DNA of 11,290 bases from Burkholderiales bacterium (GCA_014378085.1 JACMOJ010000143.1:1-11290), one strand, 5' to 3'; positions 1 through 6,117 are shown, counted from the first letter of the stretch. The notes: generated by a model not told the origin, from the sequence alone. Made by a program: numbers and translations.

Positions 1-2
1 AG

Positions 3-71
3 GCTGCGCAGCTTGGCGTCGCCATCGCCGCGTTTCGTATTGGCCAACCCAACTTCGCGGCCCAAACCTAA
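3..71 (+). CDS. C-terminal fragment of an unidentified upstream gene
   Basis: The third forward frame is open from the window edge and stops with TAA at 69-71. It reads as a natural protein tail, AAQLGVAIAAFRIGQPNFAA followed by QT. A convincing factor-independent terminator begins 36 bases after the stop, which supports a real gene end here. The 22 visible residues are too few to assign a family, and the start lies outside the window. The other two forward frames across the same bases run on into the terminator or give Arg/Trp-rich strings, so this frame is the best candidate. Confidence 0.55.
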   Translation, partial: AAQLGVAIAAFRIGQPNFAAQT

Positions 72-106
72 CCTAACCAAACCAACCTCCCCCTGCCACA
101 CAACCG

Positions 107-139
107 AACCCCGGGCCATATTTTGGTGCCGGGGTTTTT
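107..139 (+). terminator. Rho-independent terminator of the upstream gene
   Basis: AACCCCGG (107-114) pairs perfectly with CCGGGGTT (129-136) around a 14-base loop, and the 3' arm runs into TTTTT (135-139). It sits 36 bases after the stop of the fragment ending at 71. From 140 to about 250 I see no gene, promoter or other structure that I can defend. Confidence 0.8.
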
Positions 140-251
140 CGTATCGCATGTCGGCGGCAATCCAATCCGCGCCTACTAGAAAAACAATCAGCGCGCTAGC
201 TGGTAACGTCCGTCTCTTTGATGCTCTCCACTCACTTGGTCTGTCACGATA

Positions 252-267
252 TTGTGCACGCGCTCAA
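252..267 (+). repeat. Upstream part of the duplicated rsmH leader (left copy)
   Basis: The 16 bases TTGTGCACGCGCTCAA are identical to 3074-3089, directly upstream of the intact rsmH-like gene. Weaker similarity extends to about 237 on the left side. In the right copy this leader runs straight into TAGGCCACCATG. In the left copy it is interrupted at 269-524 by an inserted element and resumes at 525 with GGCCACCATGAC. The two copies therefore share both leader and coding start, so this is a segmental duplication rather than a chance motif. Confidence 0.85.
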
Positions 268-268
268 T

Positions 269-524
269 TAGCCTGCATATTTCATGGGAGCACGTTCGAG
301 AGTGGGTGAATGGGCGAGTGATTTTTTGCCTGACCGACCACGGCATAGCTGGCTATCCCACGGGAGGAAGGCGCTCATTTGGCAAACGCAGCGCCGTCCA
401 GTCGCCCGCTATCGAGCGTGCTGACCGTTATATTTGCGAAGAAATGACAATCCAAATTGGATTTCATGTCCCTCACAGTGCACTCCCTGCGGAACCACGG
501 GCGACCCATGAAATATGCAGGCTA
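269..524. mobile_element. MITE-like element with 20-bp terminal inverted repeats
   Basis: Bases 269-288 (TAGCCTGCATATTTCATGGG) are the exact reverse complement of 505-524. They enclose 216 bp with no credible coding capacity. Comparison with the empty site at 3086-3100, where the leader reads CAACTAGGCCACC, shows that the element split a TA inside CTAG. The flanks now read TTAG on the left (268-271) and CTAG on the right (522-525). This fits either a TA duplication of the IS630/Tc1 type or a 4-bp CTAG duplication with one later C-to-T change. A small perfect palindrome, AATCCAAATTGGATT, lies inside at 449-463. No transposase is encoded, so mobility would need a helper element elsewhere. The parent IS family cannot be settled from the sequence alone. 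The presence of both an occupied and an empty homologous site in one window is strong evidence for insertion. Confidence 0.8.
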
Positions 525-531
525 GGCCACC

Positions 532-852
532 ATGACTACGGACGCACCACCGCCACCGCCACCGCCGCCAGCATCGCCTGCATCGCCGCCATCGCCGCGT
601 ACTCCACCAACGCCACATGTTCGTCGAAAGCGTTACGCGGGCTCCCACCCACGCGCGTTAGCCGAGCCAGATTCTAAGGTGACTTCGGTCGGTTACTTCT
701 ACTGCGCGTCACGCCGCACAACTATGGTTGTGCTCTACTCGATGACCAAGAACAACCGTTTTGGACTTGGCGGCTTCGGTGCGAATGACCTCGCCATCGT
801 GGCAGATCAGGATCCACGCGGCTTCGCCATCGGTATGCGCCACACGTCCTAA
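532..852 (+). pseudogene. Broken 5' copy of the rsmH-like gene
   Basis: The reading frame opens MTTDAPPP and, after a proline-rich stretch, continues HVRRKRYAGSHPRALAE. The intact gene at 3100 reads MTTDAPPPHVRRKRYSGNHPRAFAD. Nucleotide similarity stops near 665. The frame then runs to a stop at 852 through sequence with no similarity to a methyltransferase, so SAM-binding motifs are absent. The left copy carries 20 extra codons in the proline tract. The open frame gives 106 residues and could in principle be translated, but as a methyltransferase it is dead. The MITE-like element ends 7 bases before the ATG. Of the foreign tail (about 666-852), the minus strand 709-843 also reads as an open 44-codon frame. 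I do not recognise either product. Confidence 0.75.
547..609 (+). repeat. Proline-coding triplet expansion in the broken rsmH copy
   Basis: This is a run of CCACCG/CCGCCA triplets followed by three CATCGCC-type units. It encodes eight prolines and then alternating Ala, Ser and Pro residues, between the shared MTTDA start and the shared HVRRKRY block. The intact copy has only three prolines at this point. The net difference is 60 bp, exactly 20 codons, so the frame is preserved. Confidence 0.7.
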
Positions 853-893
853 CGATTGGCTACCTAAAACATTGGCGCGGCAACCAAGCGAAA

Positions 894-923
894 AAAAAGG
901 CCGACGTTGCGGTCAGCCTTTTT
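894..923 (-). terminator. Terminator of the nitroreductase gene, potentially bidirectional
   Basis: AAAAAGGC (894-901) pairs with GCCTTTTT (916-923), and an inner GAC/GTC pairing extends the stem past one mismatch. On the minus strand the hairpin is followed by eight T residues (complement of 891-898), and it lies about 30 bases beyond the minus-strand stop at 953. The T run on the plus strand (919-923) means it could also stop transcription leaving the broken rsmH copy. Confidence 0.85.
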
Positions 924-952
924 GTTTCTTCTCTCAGACGAGCGAAGACTCG

Positions 953-1735
953 TTACGGCATCAAATGTTTTTCTTCTAGGAACGCGCGTTGTTTAGCTGA
1001 ATCAATTCGAAACTGATCGGGGTCGTACTTGACCTTGCTCGTATAGAACTCGGCGAGTGAACGGATGCCGTGTTCTTCCACCAACGCCTTTAAACGTGGC
1101 GTAGCCATGTATCGATCCCAACCAGACTTCTCGCGTTTGGCGAATATCGTGTCTATCGATGCCGCATCAATCGGCTGGTATCGCTCATCGTGCAACACGC
1201 CGTGAAGCGGCAGACGGTCGCGCTTTAGCGGAGATTCGTTCGGATAACCCACCACAATGCTGGTCACCGGCACACAGGTGTCTGGAAGCTCAAGAAGCTC
1301 ACCAATCTCGCGCATCGCGTGTAACGTGGTGCCCATGTAACAAATACCAAGACCGTTGGCCTCAAAACCCAGCGCAACACTTTGGGAAAGTAAAACCGCG
1401 TCAAATGCGGCGACGTGGTATCCAATCAGATTGGTGAAGCCATCACGCGCGCCACGCGCAGCCAGCCACTCACGGGTACGGTGCCAATCCGCGCAAAACG
1501 TAATGACCAGCGGCGCTTGCAACACCATCTCTTGTTCCAGATGCATCTTATAGAGCTTGGCTTTGCGCTCGACGTCGCGCGTCAGGATCATCGTTGCGCT
1601 ATTTAAGTTGCCCGATGATGATGTGCCCGCAAACGCATCACCACAAACCTGTTCAATCAGTTCTTGCCGGATGGGGTCAGGTTTGTACTGACGGATGGAA
1701 CGGTGGTTACTGAGCAATTCAGAGAGTGTTTGCAT
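953..1735 (-). CDS. nfsA: NfsA-type oxygen-insensitive NADPH nitroreductase / flavin reductase
   Basis: Encodes 260 residues of the FMN-dependent nitroreductase superfamily, NfsA/FRP branch (usual length about 240). These are soluble homodimers that reduce nitroaromatics, quinones or flavins with NAD(P)H. Visible signs are the N-terminal HRSIRQY motif (residues 11-17), which contacts the FMN phosphate, the mid-protein GLGICYMG block (128-135), typical of the NfsA flavin site, and the C-terminal W...FL region of the NADPH-binding excursion. The frame is open further upstream, to 1957, but the start at 1735 puts the family motif at the expected distance from the N-terminus, and the extra 74 residues look non-coding. 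No clear Shine-Dalgarno sequence precedes this ATG. The gene is transcribed divergently from the catalase-like gene, with about 235 bp between starts, which suggests shared control during redox stress. The exact electron acceptor is not predictable. Confidence 0.88.
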   Translation of the reverse strand: MQTLSELLSNHRSIRQYKPDPIRQELIEQVCGDAFAGTSSSGNLNSATMILTRDVERKAKLYKMHLEQEMVLQAPLVITFCADWHRTREWLAARGARDGFTNLIGYHVAAFDAVLLSQSVALGFEANGLGICYMGTTLHAMREIGELLELPDTCVPVTSIVVGYPNESPLKRDRLPLHGVLHDERYQPIDAASIDTIFAKREKSGWDRYMATPRLKALVEEHGIRSLAEFYTSKVKYDPDQFRIDSAKQRAFLEEKHLMP

Positions 1736-1970
1736 GTGAAATGAGGTGGGGTTGCACGGTCGACTCCATACTCTAATGCATAAAAATCGTCCGCCACCAA
1801 CGCAATCGTTTGCCCACGGCATCCCGCGGGTGAATCCGCCCCCGAAATCTTCGTATTGCCTTGTAAGCCTAGCCTTCTCCGGCCGACTCATCAGGCAGCA
1901 GCAGCGACCCGCCGGCCTAAATACGGACCACGGGCGACGATTGTCTAACGTGCCCACTTCAGGAGCTCAC

Positions 1971-2927
1971 ATGAAACACAAATTTCGCGTCCTCGCCACT
2001 TTAGTCCTAGGCGCGACCGCTGCCAGTTTTCTGCCATCCGCCACGTCGCAAGCCCCGGGCCCAGATAAGCTGGTCGATGCGCTTGAAGGTGTATTTGGAA
2101 AACACGCCGCACGCCGCTCGGGGGCCAAGGGTGTTTGCGCCACCGGTTTTTTTGTCGGCACACCAGACGGCCGGGGTTTAACCAGCTCAGCGATCTTCAG
2201 TGGCCAAGAAATCCCCGTTATCGCCCGCTTCTCAGTCGGCGGCGGCAACCCTAAGGCACCAGATAAAGGAAAGACAGTGCGCGGCCTTGCGCTTCAATTT
2301 AACGGGCCTAGTGGCGAGACATGGGAAACCTCCAACATTTCCGCACCGGTGTTTTTTGTCAATTCACCTGAAAACTTTGTGAAGTTTATGCAGGCGCGCC
2401 GCCCTGACCCGGCAACCGGGCGCCCTGATCCGGCAAAGGTAAAAGCGTTTAACGACAGCCATCCGGATTCAAAGCCTCAAATTGAATGGTTGGCCAAAAC
2501 ACCAGTACCCGCAAGTTACGCGACGGTTAATTATTTTGGTACCAACGCCTTTGAATTCACCACCCGGGCCAAAAAGAAAGTGATTGGCAAGTGGATGTTT
2601 GAGGCCGCACGTGGCACGCAGGGGCTGACCGATGACGAACTCAAGGCAATGCCGGACGAATTTCTCGCTGACGAGCTGCGTAAACGCACCGCCAATGGCA
2701 GCATTGCGTTTAATTTCAACGTACAACTCGCCGAACCGGGTGATGTCGTGAATGACCCGACTGTGCCATTGCCGGCGAACCGAAAAGTCGTCAACGCTGG
2801 GCGTCTTGTCATCGATAAAGTTGAAGCGGGTAATGGCGGTGCTTGTGACAAGATCACCTACAACCCGTTGGTGTTGCCTAAAGGCGTCGGCCCATCGAAC
2901 GACCCAACCTTGTTAGCCGTCGCCTGA
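1971..2927 (+). CDS. Exported SrpA-like catalase-family protein, probable loss of key haem residues
   Basis: Encodes 318 residues beginning after an ideal AGGAG (1961-1965, 5-base spacer). Residues 1-28 form a signal peptide ending SATSQA, so the product is probably periplasmic. The body matches the small catalase/peroxidase (SrpA) fold: RFSVGGGNP (86-94), RGLALQF (104-110), PVFFVNSPENF (127-136), DPATGRPDP (146-154), and a late DPTVPLPANRKVV block (262-274). Two departures stand out. The distal catalytic His of the family HAKG motif is Gly51 (RRSGAKG, 48-54). The protein ends at SNDPTLLAVA, where relatives normally continue into an RSxAY segment carrying the proximal Tyr haem ligand. It may be a non-catalytic haem or lipid binder, or a decaying gene. 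Family assignment is firm and activity is doubtful. An in-frame extension to 1746 exists but has no support. The gene shares an upstream region with the divergent nitroreductase. Confidence 0.87.
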   Translation: MKHKFRVLATLVLGATAASFLPSATSQAPGPDKLVDALEGVFGKHAARRSGAKGVCATGFFVGTPDGRGLTSSAIFSGQEIPVIARFSVGGGNPKAPDKGKTVRGLALQFNGPSGETWETSNISAPVFFVNSPENFVKFMQARRPDPATGRPDPAKVKAFNDSHPDSKPQIEWLAKTPVPASYATVNYFGTNAFEFTTRAKKKVIGKWMFEAARGTQGLTDDELKAMPDEFLADELRKRTANGSIAFNFNVQLAEPGDVVNDPTVPLPANRKVVNAGRLVIDKVEAGNGGACDKITYNPLVLPKGVGPSNDPTLLAVA

Positions 2928-2962
2928 GCCAGTAATGCCCGCTCCGCTGCGAAGCCAACATG

Positions 2963-3000
2963 CCCCGGGCCGCCGCTGGCGGTGCCGGGGTTGTTGTTGT
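2963..3000 (+). terminator. Terminator of the catalase-like gene
   Basis: CCCCGG (2963-2968) pairs with CCGGGG (2985-2990). An inner CCGCC/GGCGG stem (2970-2974 with 2978-2982) closes a 3-base loop, with a small internal loop between the two. The 3' side is TTGTTGTTGTTG rather than a pure T run. The core resembles the terminator at 107-139. It lies 36 bases after the stop. Confidence 0.7.
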
Positions 3001-3073
3001 TGGTGGTGCTACTTGAGTAGTACACCAACTGGTAAAGTCATTGCCATTGAATCAACCCAGTCCGTCCACGAAG

Positions 3074-3168
3074 TTGTGCACGCGCTCAACTAGGCCACCA
3101 TGACCACGGACGCACCTCCACCGCATGTTCGACGTAAACGTTACAGCGGCAATCACCCGCGAGCCTTT
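3074..3168 (+). repeat. Right (intact) copy of the duplicated rsmH leader and start
   Basis: This segment covers the 16-base identical block 3074-3089, the TAGGCCACCATGAC start context, and the first codons (MTTDAPPP, HVRRKRY and onward). It corresponds to 252-267 plus 525-665 on the left. The two copies are in direct orientation and flank the nitroreductase/catalase pair. The similarity begins weakly near 3056, after the catalase terminator. Confidence 0.8.
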
Positions 3169-4185
3169 GCTGACAAGTACAAAGAGCTAAACGCCACTCA
3201 ATTTGCGGCCGATGTCGAAAAAGTCACCGCACGCGGACAAACCCCTGCCGGCACGCATCGGCCGATATGCGTAGATGAAATTCTCAGCATCCTGAATCCG
3301 CAGCCCGGCGAACGCGTGCTCGATTGCACACTGGGTTATGGCGGTCATACCGCGTCGATTTTGCCGCGGCTGGCACCAAACGGCATGCTGACGGCGATCG
3401 ATGTCGATGCGATCGAGCGACCGCGCACCGAGGCGCGTCTGCGTGCGCTCGGCTATGGCGAGGATATATTGCAAGTGCAAGAACTCAATTTTGCGGACAT
3501 CGAGACATTGCTAACGGCAACGCGGCGCCCGTCCATCGATGGTAAGCCTGCTCGCAGCGGCTTTGATTGCATTCTCGCCGACCTCGGCGTCTCGTCGATG
3601 CAACTGGATGACCCGACGCGCGGGTTTTCTTACAAGAATGATGGCCCGCTTGATCTGCGGCTGAACCCGACTACCGGAATACCCGCCTCGCGATTGTTAC
3701 GACGCATCCGCGCGCACGACCTCGGCGAATTGCTCGCGCGATATGCGGACGAGCCACACGCCGCACGGATCGCCTATGGCATCAAACGCAGCGACAAACC
3801 GATCATGACCACACAGGCGTTGGCGGCAAACATTCGCGCCACGCTCGAAGACATTCCGGACAAAGACGATCACAAAAAGACCCTCGCGCGAACGTTCATG
3901 GCGCTGCGCATCGAAGTAAACCGCGAATTCGACGTATTGGAGCGTTTTATCGCCGCACTGCCGCGTTGCATGGCACCCGGTGGCCGCGTTGCCATCCTCA
4001 CATTTCACTCCGGCGAGGATCGGCGTATCGAGGCCGCGTTCCAACAAAACCTCGCGGCGGGGATTTTTAGCAGTGCCTCGGCCGAAGCCATTCGCCCCTC
4101 ACCAGAGGAGCAGCGTAGCAATCCGCGTTCGACCTCTGCACGATTGCGCTGGGCGGCGCGCTCAGCAACGAAACATTCTGTTTGA
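3100..4185 (+). CDS. rsmH: RsmH/MraW-like SAM-dependent methyltransferase
   Basis: Encodes 361 residues of the MraW/RsmH family, whose characterised members N4-methylate C1402 of 16S rRNA. Motifs in order: HRPICVDEIL (53-62), DCTLGYGGHT (75-84, SAM motif I), AIDVDAIE (99-106), ADLGVSSMQLD (160-170), RGFSYKNDGPLDLRLNP (174-190), ALRIEVN (268-274), FHSGEDRR (302-309) and NPRSTSARLR (341-350). It is about 50 residues longer than typical RsmH because of a basic N-terminus (HVRRKRYSGNHPRAFADKYKEL). It departs from the usual signature in having FHSGEDR for FHSLEDR. It is not next to mraZ, ftsL or other cell-division genes, so it may be a second, divergent copy. The same start codon context is preserved in the broken copy at 532, which supports this ATG although no Shine-Dalgarno is evident. 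The rRNA target is inferred. Confidence 0.85.
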   Translation: MTTDAPPPHVRRKRYSGNHPRAFADKYKELNATQFAADVEKVTARGQTPAGTHRPICVDEILSILNPQPGERVLDCTLGYGGHTASILPRLAPNGMLTAIDVDAIERPRTEARLRALGYGEDILQVQELNFADIETLLTATRRPSIDGKPARSGFDCILADLGVSSMQLDDPTRGFSYKNDGPLDLRLNPTTGIPASRLLRRIRAHDLGELLARYADEPHAARIAYGIKRSDKPIMTTQALAANIRATLEDIPDKDDHKKTLARTFMALRIEVNREFDVLERFIAALPRCMAPGGRVAILTFHSGEDRRIEAAFQQNLAAGIFSSASAEAIRPSPEEQRSNPRSTSARLRWAARSATKHSV

Positions 4186-4281
4186 CATTGAAGGCGTTAC
4201 TACAGGCCGCATCATCCAACATGGTAGTAGCATCAGTCGCAGTCAACCCAATCGCAAAAAACTAACCGCAGGAGCTTCATC

Positions 4282-4995
4282 ATGATGCATCGCACCGTCC
4301 GCGGACGCCTCGCCTACACCTCAAAGAAACCTGAGCGATTAAACCAGCCGCGCGGTGACGAGCGTTTCACCTTCACCCATCACACCGACGGCAAAGTGAT
4401 TTTGCGGGCTTATTGTGAGATTGAAGAACCGGCCCCCACCGTGCTGCGTGATGTGGTCTATGCAATGGATGAACACCGCAAACCGATGGATTGCACGGTG
4501 CGGTTGGTGGTCGGTGACAAATTCAACGGTTCCGGCTGGATACGCTTTACGCCCGACAGCATCGAATGCGAATCGTATGGCCCATCGATTGGCCGCGTCT
4601 CACAACGTGTGGAATTGACCGCGCCCATTGACGGCTTCGGCACACATCCAGTGGTGGCGGACGCTTACTTGCTTGGCGGCATGGATTGGACGACCATCAA
4701 ACGCCGCACGCTTTCGATGTATCTGCCCTCACCCGATCTACGTGGTGCCACGCCTCCGATTTTGGCGCCGATAAAGATTGACGCCGAGTTCATCGGCGAC
4801 GAAACGGTGACTGTGAAAGCAGGCACTTTCGCCACCAAACACTTCCGATACCTAGACGTTGGTGATAGTGGCTTCTCGACCCAACACCCACCTTACGATG
4901 TGTGGGTGACCGACGACGCTGACGCGGTGATGGTGCAAGGCGGTGTCGGCGGGTCGATGTTGACCTGGTACGAGTTGGTGGATCTTGAACGCTAG
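4282..4995 (+). CDS. Conserved protein of unknown function, DUF3108-like fold suspected
   Basis: Encodes 237 residues starting after AGGAG (4270-4274, 7-base spacer). A second ATG follows immediately at 4285 and could be used instead. There is no signal peptide or membrane segment, so the product is probably cytosolic. The N-terminal half has strand-rich sequence (RAYCEIEEPAPTVLRDVVYA), and the C-terminal part, VTVKAGTFATKHFRYLD followed by PPYDVWVTDDADAVMV, resembles the tail of DUF3108-type beta-barrel proteins. I recall close relatives annotated only as hypothetical in Proteobacteria. It lies 96 bp after the methyltransferase on the same strand with no terminator visible between, so co-transcription is possible. 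The function is unknown. Confidence 0.82.
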   Translation: MMHRTVRGRLAYTSKKPERLNQPRGDERFTFTHHTDGKVILRAYCEIEEPAPTVLRDVVYAMDEHRKPMDCTVRLVVGDKFNGSGWIRFTPDSIECESYGPSIGRVSQRVELTAPIDGFGTHPVVADAYLLGGMDWTTIKRRTLSMYLPSPDLRGATPPILAPIKIDAEFIGDETVTVKAGTFATKHFRYLDVGDSGFSTQHPPYDVWVTDDADAVMVQGGVGGSMLTWYELVDLER

Positions 4996-5000
4996 CGTAG

Positions 5001-5039
5001 TGTTGCATGATCAATGCGACTTATTTCTAACCTGCAACA
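5001..5039. repeat. Inverted repeat 1 of the post-4995 hairpin cluster
   Basis: TGTTGCA (5001-5007) is the exact reverse complement of 5033-5039, enclosing 25 bases that include a smaller GCAT/ATGC pairing. It starts 6 bases after the stop of the gene ending at 4995. No T run follows, so it is not a standard terminator. Taken alone it is weak, but two stronger hairpins follow directly. Confidence 0.45.
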
Positions 5040-5049
5040 AGTCTTGCAC

Positions 5050-5100
5050 ATGCCGATCGCTTCGCGCCTCATCGTGGCAGGGCGACGAAACGATCGGCAT
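5050..5100. repeat. Hairpin 2: long near-perfect palindrome
   Basis: ATGCCGATCG (5050-5059) pairs perfectly with CGATCGGCAT (5091-5100). The stem continues with TTCG/CGAA (5061-5064 with 5086-5089) and CGCC/GGCG (5065-5068 with 5081-5084), with one mismatch and one bulged A. The loop is 12 bases (5069-5080). No T run is present on either side, so I do not call it a terminator. It resembles a repetitive extragenic palindrome or a transposon end. Confidence 0.8.
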
Positions 5101-5120
5101 TGGATAAGTTTGGGAGGCTA

Positions 5121-5179
5121 GGTAGGATTCATCTGCCCGCGGGATATCGCAATATCCGCGCGAACAGATGAATCCTGCC
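5121..5179. repeat. Hairpin 3: REP-like palindrome at the hydrolase breakpoint
   Basis: AGGATTCATCTG (5124-5135) pairs exactly with 5165-5176, and the outer GG/CC pairs at 5121-5122 and 5178-5179. Inside, GGATAT (5142-5147) pairs with ATATCC (5152-5157) around a 4-base loop, with a CGCG/CGCG helix and a bulge between. The foot carries GTAG (5122-5125), the tetranucleotide typical of REP elements handled by REP-associated tyrosine transposases. The structure ends within about 6 bases of the first codon recognisable as hydrolase. Confidence 0.75.
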
Positions 5180-5184
5180 CACGC

Positions 5185-5481
5185 GACGGCCGTCTGGTGC
5201 TGGAGTCGCATACACTCAAAGGCGCGGCGGAGCTCATCTCGCGCAAGTCCGATTGGCCGATGCTCTACGACCCCACAGCGCTTAGCCAAAACAAGGTGCC
5301 GGTTGCCGCGGCGGTGTACTACGACGACATGTATGTGCCGCGCGAGTACACAGAGGAAACCGCCCAAGTGGTACCAAACATGCGTTTGTGGCACACCAAC
5401 GAATACGAACACAACGGTTTACACTTCGACGGCGAGACAGTGCTGGGCAAGCTGATCGCGATGGTGCGGGGCGAGGTTTAG
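5185..5481 (+). pseudogene. 5'-truncated alpha/beta hydrolase (S33 proline-iminopeptidase-like)
   Basis: The open frame gives about 98 residues that match only the C-terminal part of large (about 430 aa) S33-type alpha/beta hydrolases. The visible parts are a helical GAAELISRKSDWPMLYD segment, then NKVPVAAAVYYDDMYVP, which contains the late Asp region of the triad, and NEYEHNGLHFDG with the terminal catalytic His region. The nucleophile elbow (GxSxGG), oxyanion loop and cap domain are all missing. Upstream the frame runs through hairpin 3 and meets a stop at 5119-5121, so the 5' two-thirds of the gene has been lost. A GTG at 5197 could start a 94-residue peptide, but it would lack the nucleophile. 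The 3' end is intact, ending ALIA-type helix then stop. Confidence 0.75.
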
Positions 5482-5628
5482 GAAAATGTGCGCGCAAATC
5501 GTCGCCAGCTTCAAATCTAGTTTGCGTCGAAGAATGTGTTCGGTAGCGAACGGATGCGCTGGGCCCATTTCTGTAATGTACTAGCTTGTTAATCCCCTAA
5601 TGTGTTGAAGATTGAGGACCCAGCGACC

Positions 5629-6117
5629 ATGGATACAAACGACGGCCGAAGCCGCTTGCAAGATGTAGTTAAAGACTTTGATGTGGCGATGCTGGTCACG
5701 CGTACAACGAGCACGATGCACGCGCGGCCAATGGCGATTGCGTCTCTGCTCGATGGCATCGGCGCGTATCTCGTCACCAATGTCAACTCGCTAAAAGTTG
5801 ACGAAATTCGCGCCGATCCGTATGCGTTGCTGACTTTTCAAACAGCCAAACAATTTGCGTCGCTACAGGGCAACCTGACCATCTCGCGCGACCAAAAATT
5901 GATTGAGGAGCTGTGGAAAGACGTTTGGAAAGTGTGGTTCCCACAAGGCAAATCAGACCCCAACATTGCGCTGCTTAAATTTACTGCCGATGAGGGCGAA
6001 TACTGGGACAACGCGGGTGTGCAGGGCTTTAAATACCTCTACGACGCTGCCAAGGCCTACGTAACTGGCGAAACGCTGCAAACGGACAGCGCGCAACACG
6101 CCAAGGTTGAACTGTAG
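5629..6117 (+). CDS. General stress protein 26-like pyridoxamine 5'-phosphate oxidase-fold protein
   Basis: Encodes 162 residues from ATG 5629, preceded by GAGGA (5614-5618, 10-base spacer). A GTG at 5602 in the same frame would overlap that ribosome site and is less likely. The split-barrel flavin-binding fold is indicated by MHARPMAI (30-37, the family RPM motif), SLKVDEIRADP (54-64), FASLQGNLTISRD (76-88), then WFPQG (103-107) and EYWD (124-127), which are hallmarks of the GSP26 (Pyrid_ox_like) subfamily. Relatives bind FMN or FAD and are induced by general stress, but their substrate is not known. The protein is soluble and cytosolic. It is preceded by 147 bp after the hydrolase remnant, and I see no strong promoter there. 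Confidence 0.88.
   Translation: MDTNDGRSRLQDVVKDFDVAMLVTRTTSTMHARPMAIASLLDGIGAYLVTNVNSLKVDEIRADPYALLTFQTAKQFASLQGNLTISRDQKLIEELWKDVWKVWFPQGKSDPNIALLKFTADEGEYWDNAGVQGFKYLYDAAKAYVTGETLQTDSAQHAKVEL

Noticed and set aside
13..309. 98-codon plus-strand open frame at the left edge
   Set aside because: It runs through the terminator at 107-139 and into the MITE-like element, and its composition is not protein-like. The third frame ending at 71 is the better candidate.
526..534. GCCACCATG before both rsmH starts resembles a eukaryotic Kozak sequence
   Set aside because: The gene content is bacterial, and the match is explained by common descent of the two copies. It has no meaning for bacterial initiation.
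409..648. Minus-strand open frame rich in Arg and Trp
   Set aside because: It is the antisense reading of the proline-codon expansion, which mechanically gives Trp/Arg repeats, and it crosses the element boundary.
1746..1970. 75-codon N-terminal extension of the catalase-like protein
   Set aside because: The later ATG at 1971 has an ideal AGGAG site and is followed directly by a signal peptide. The extension would bury it.
5011..5412. 133-codon minus-strand open frame
   Set aside because: It is antisense to the hydrolase relic and to hairpins 2 and 3. The plus-strand frame has clear family similarity and this one has none.
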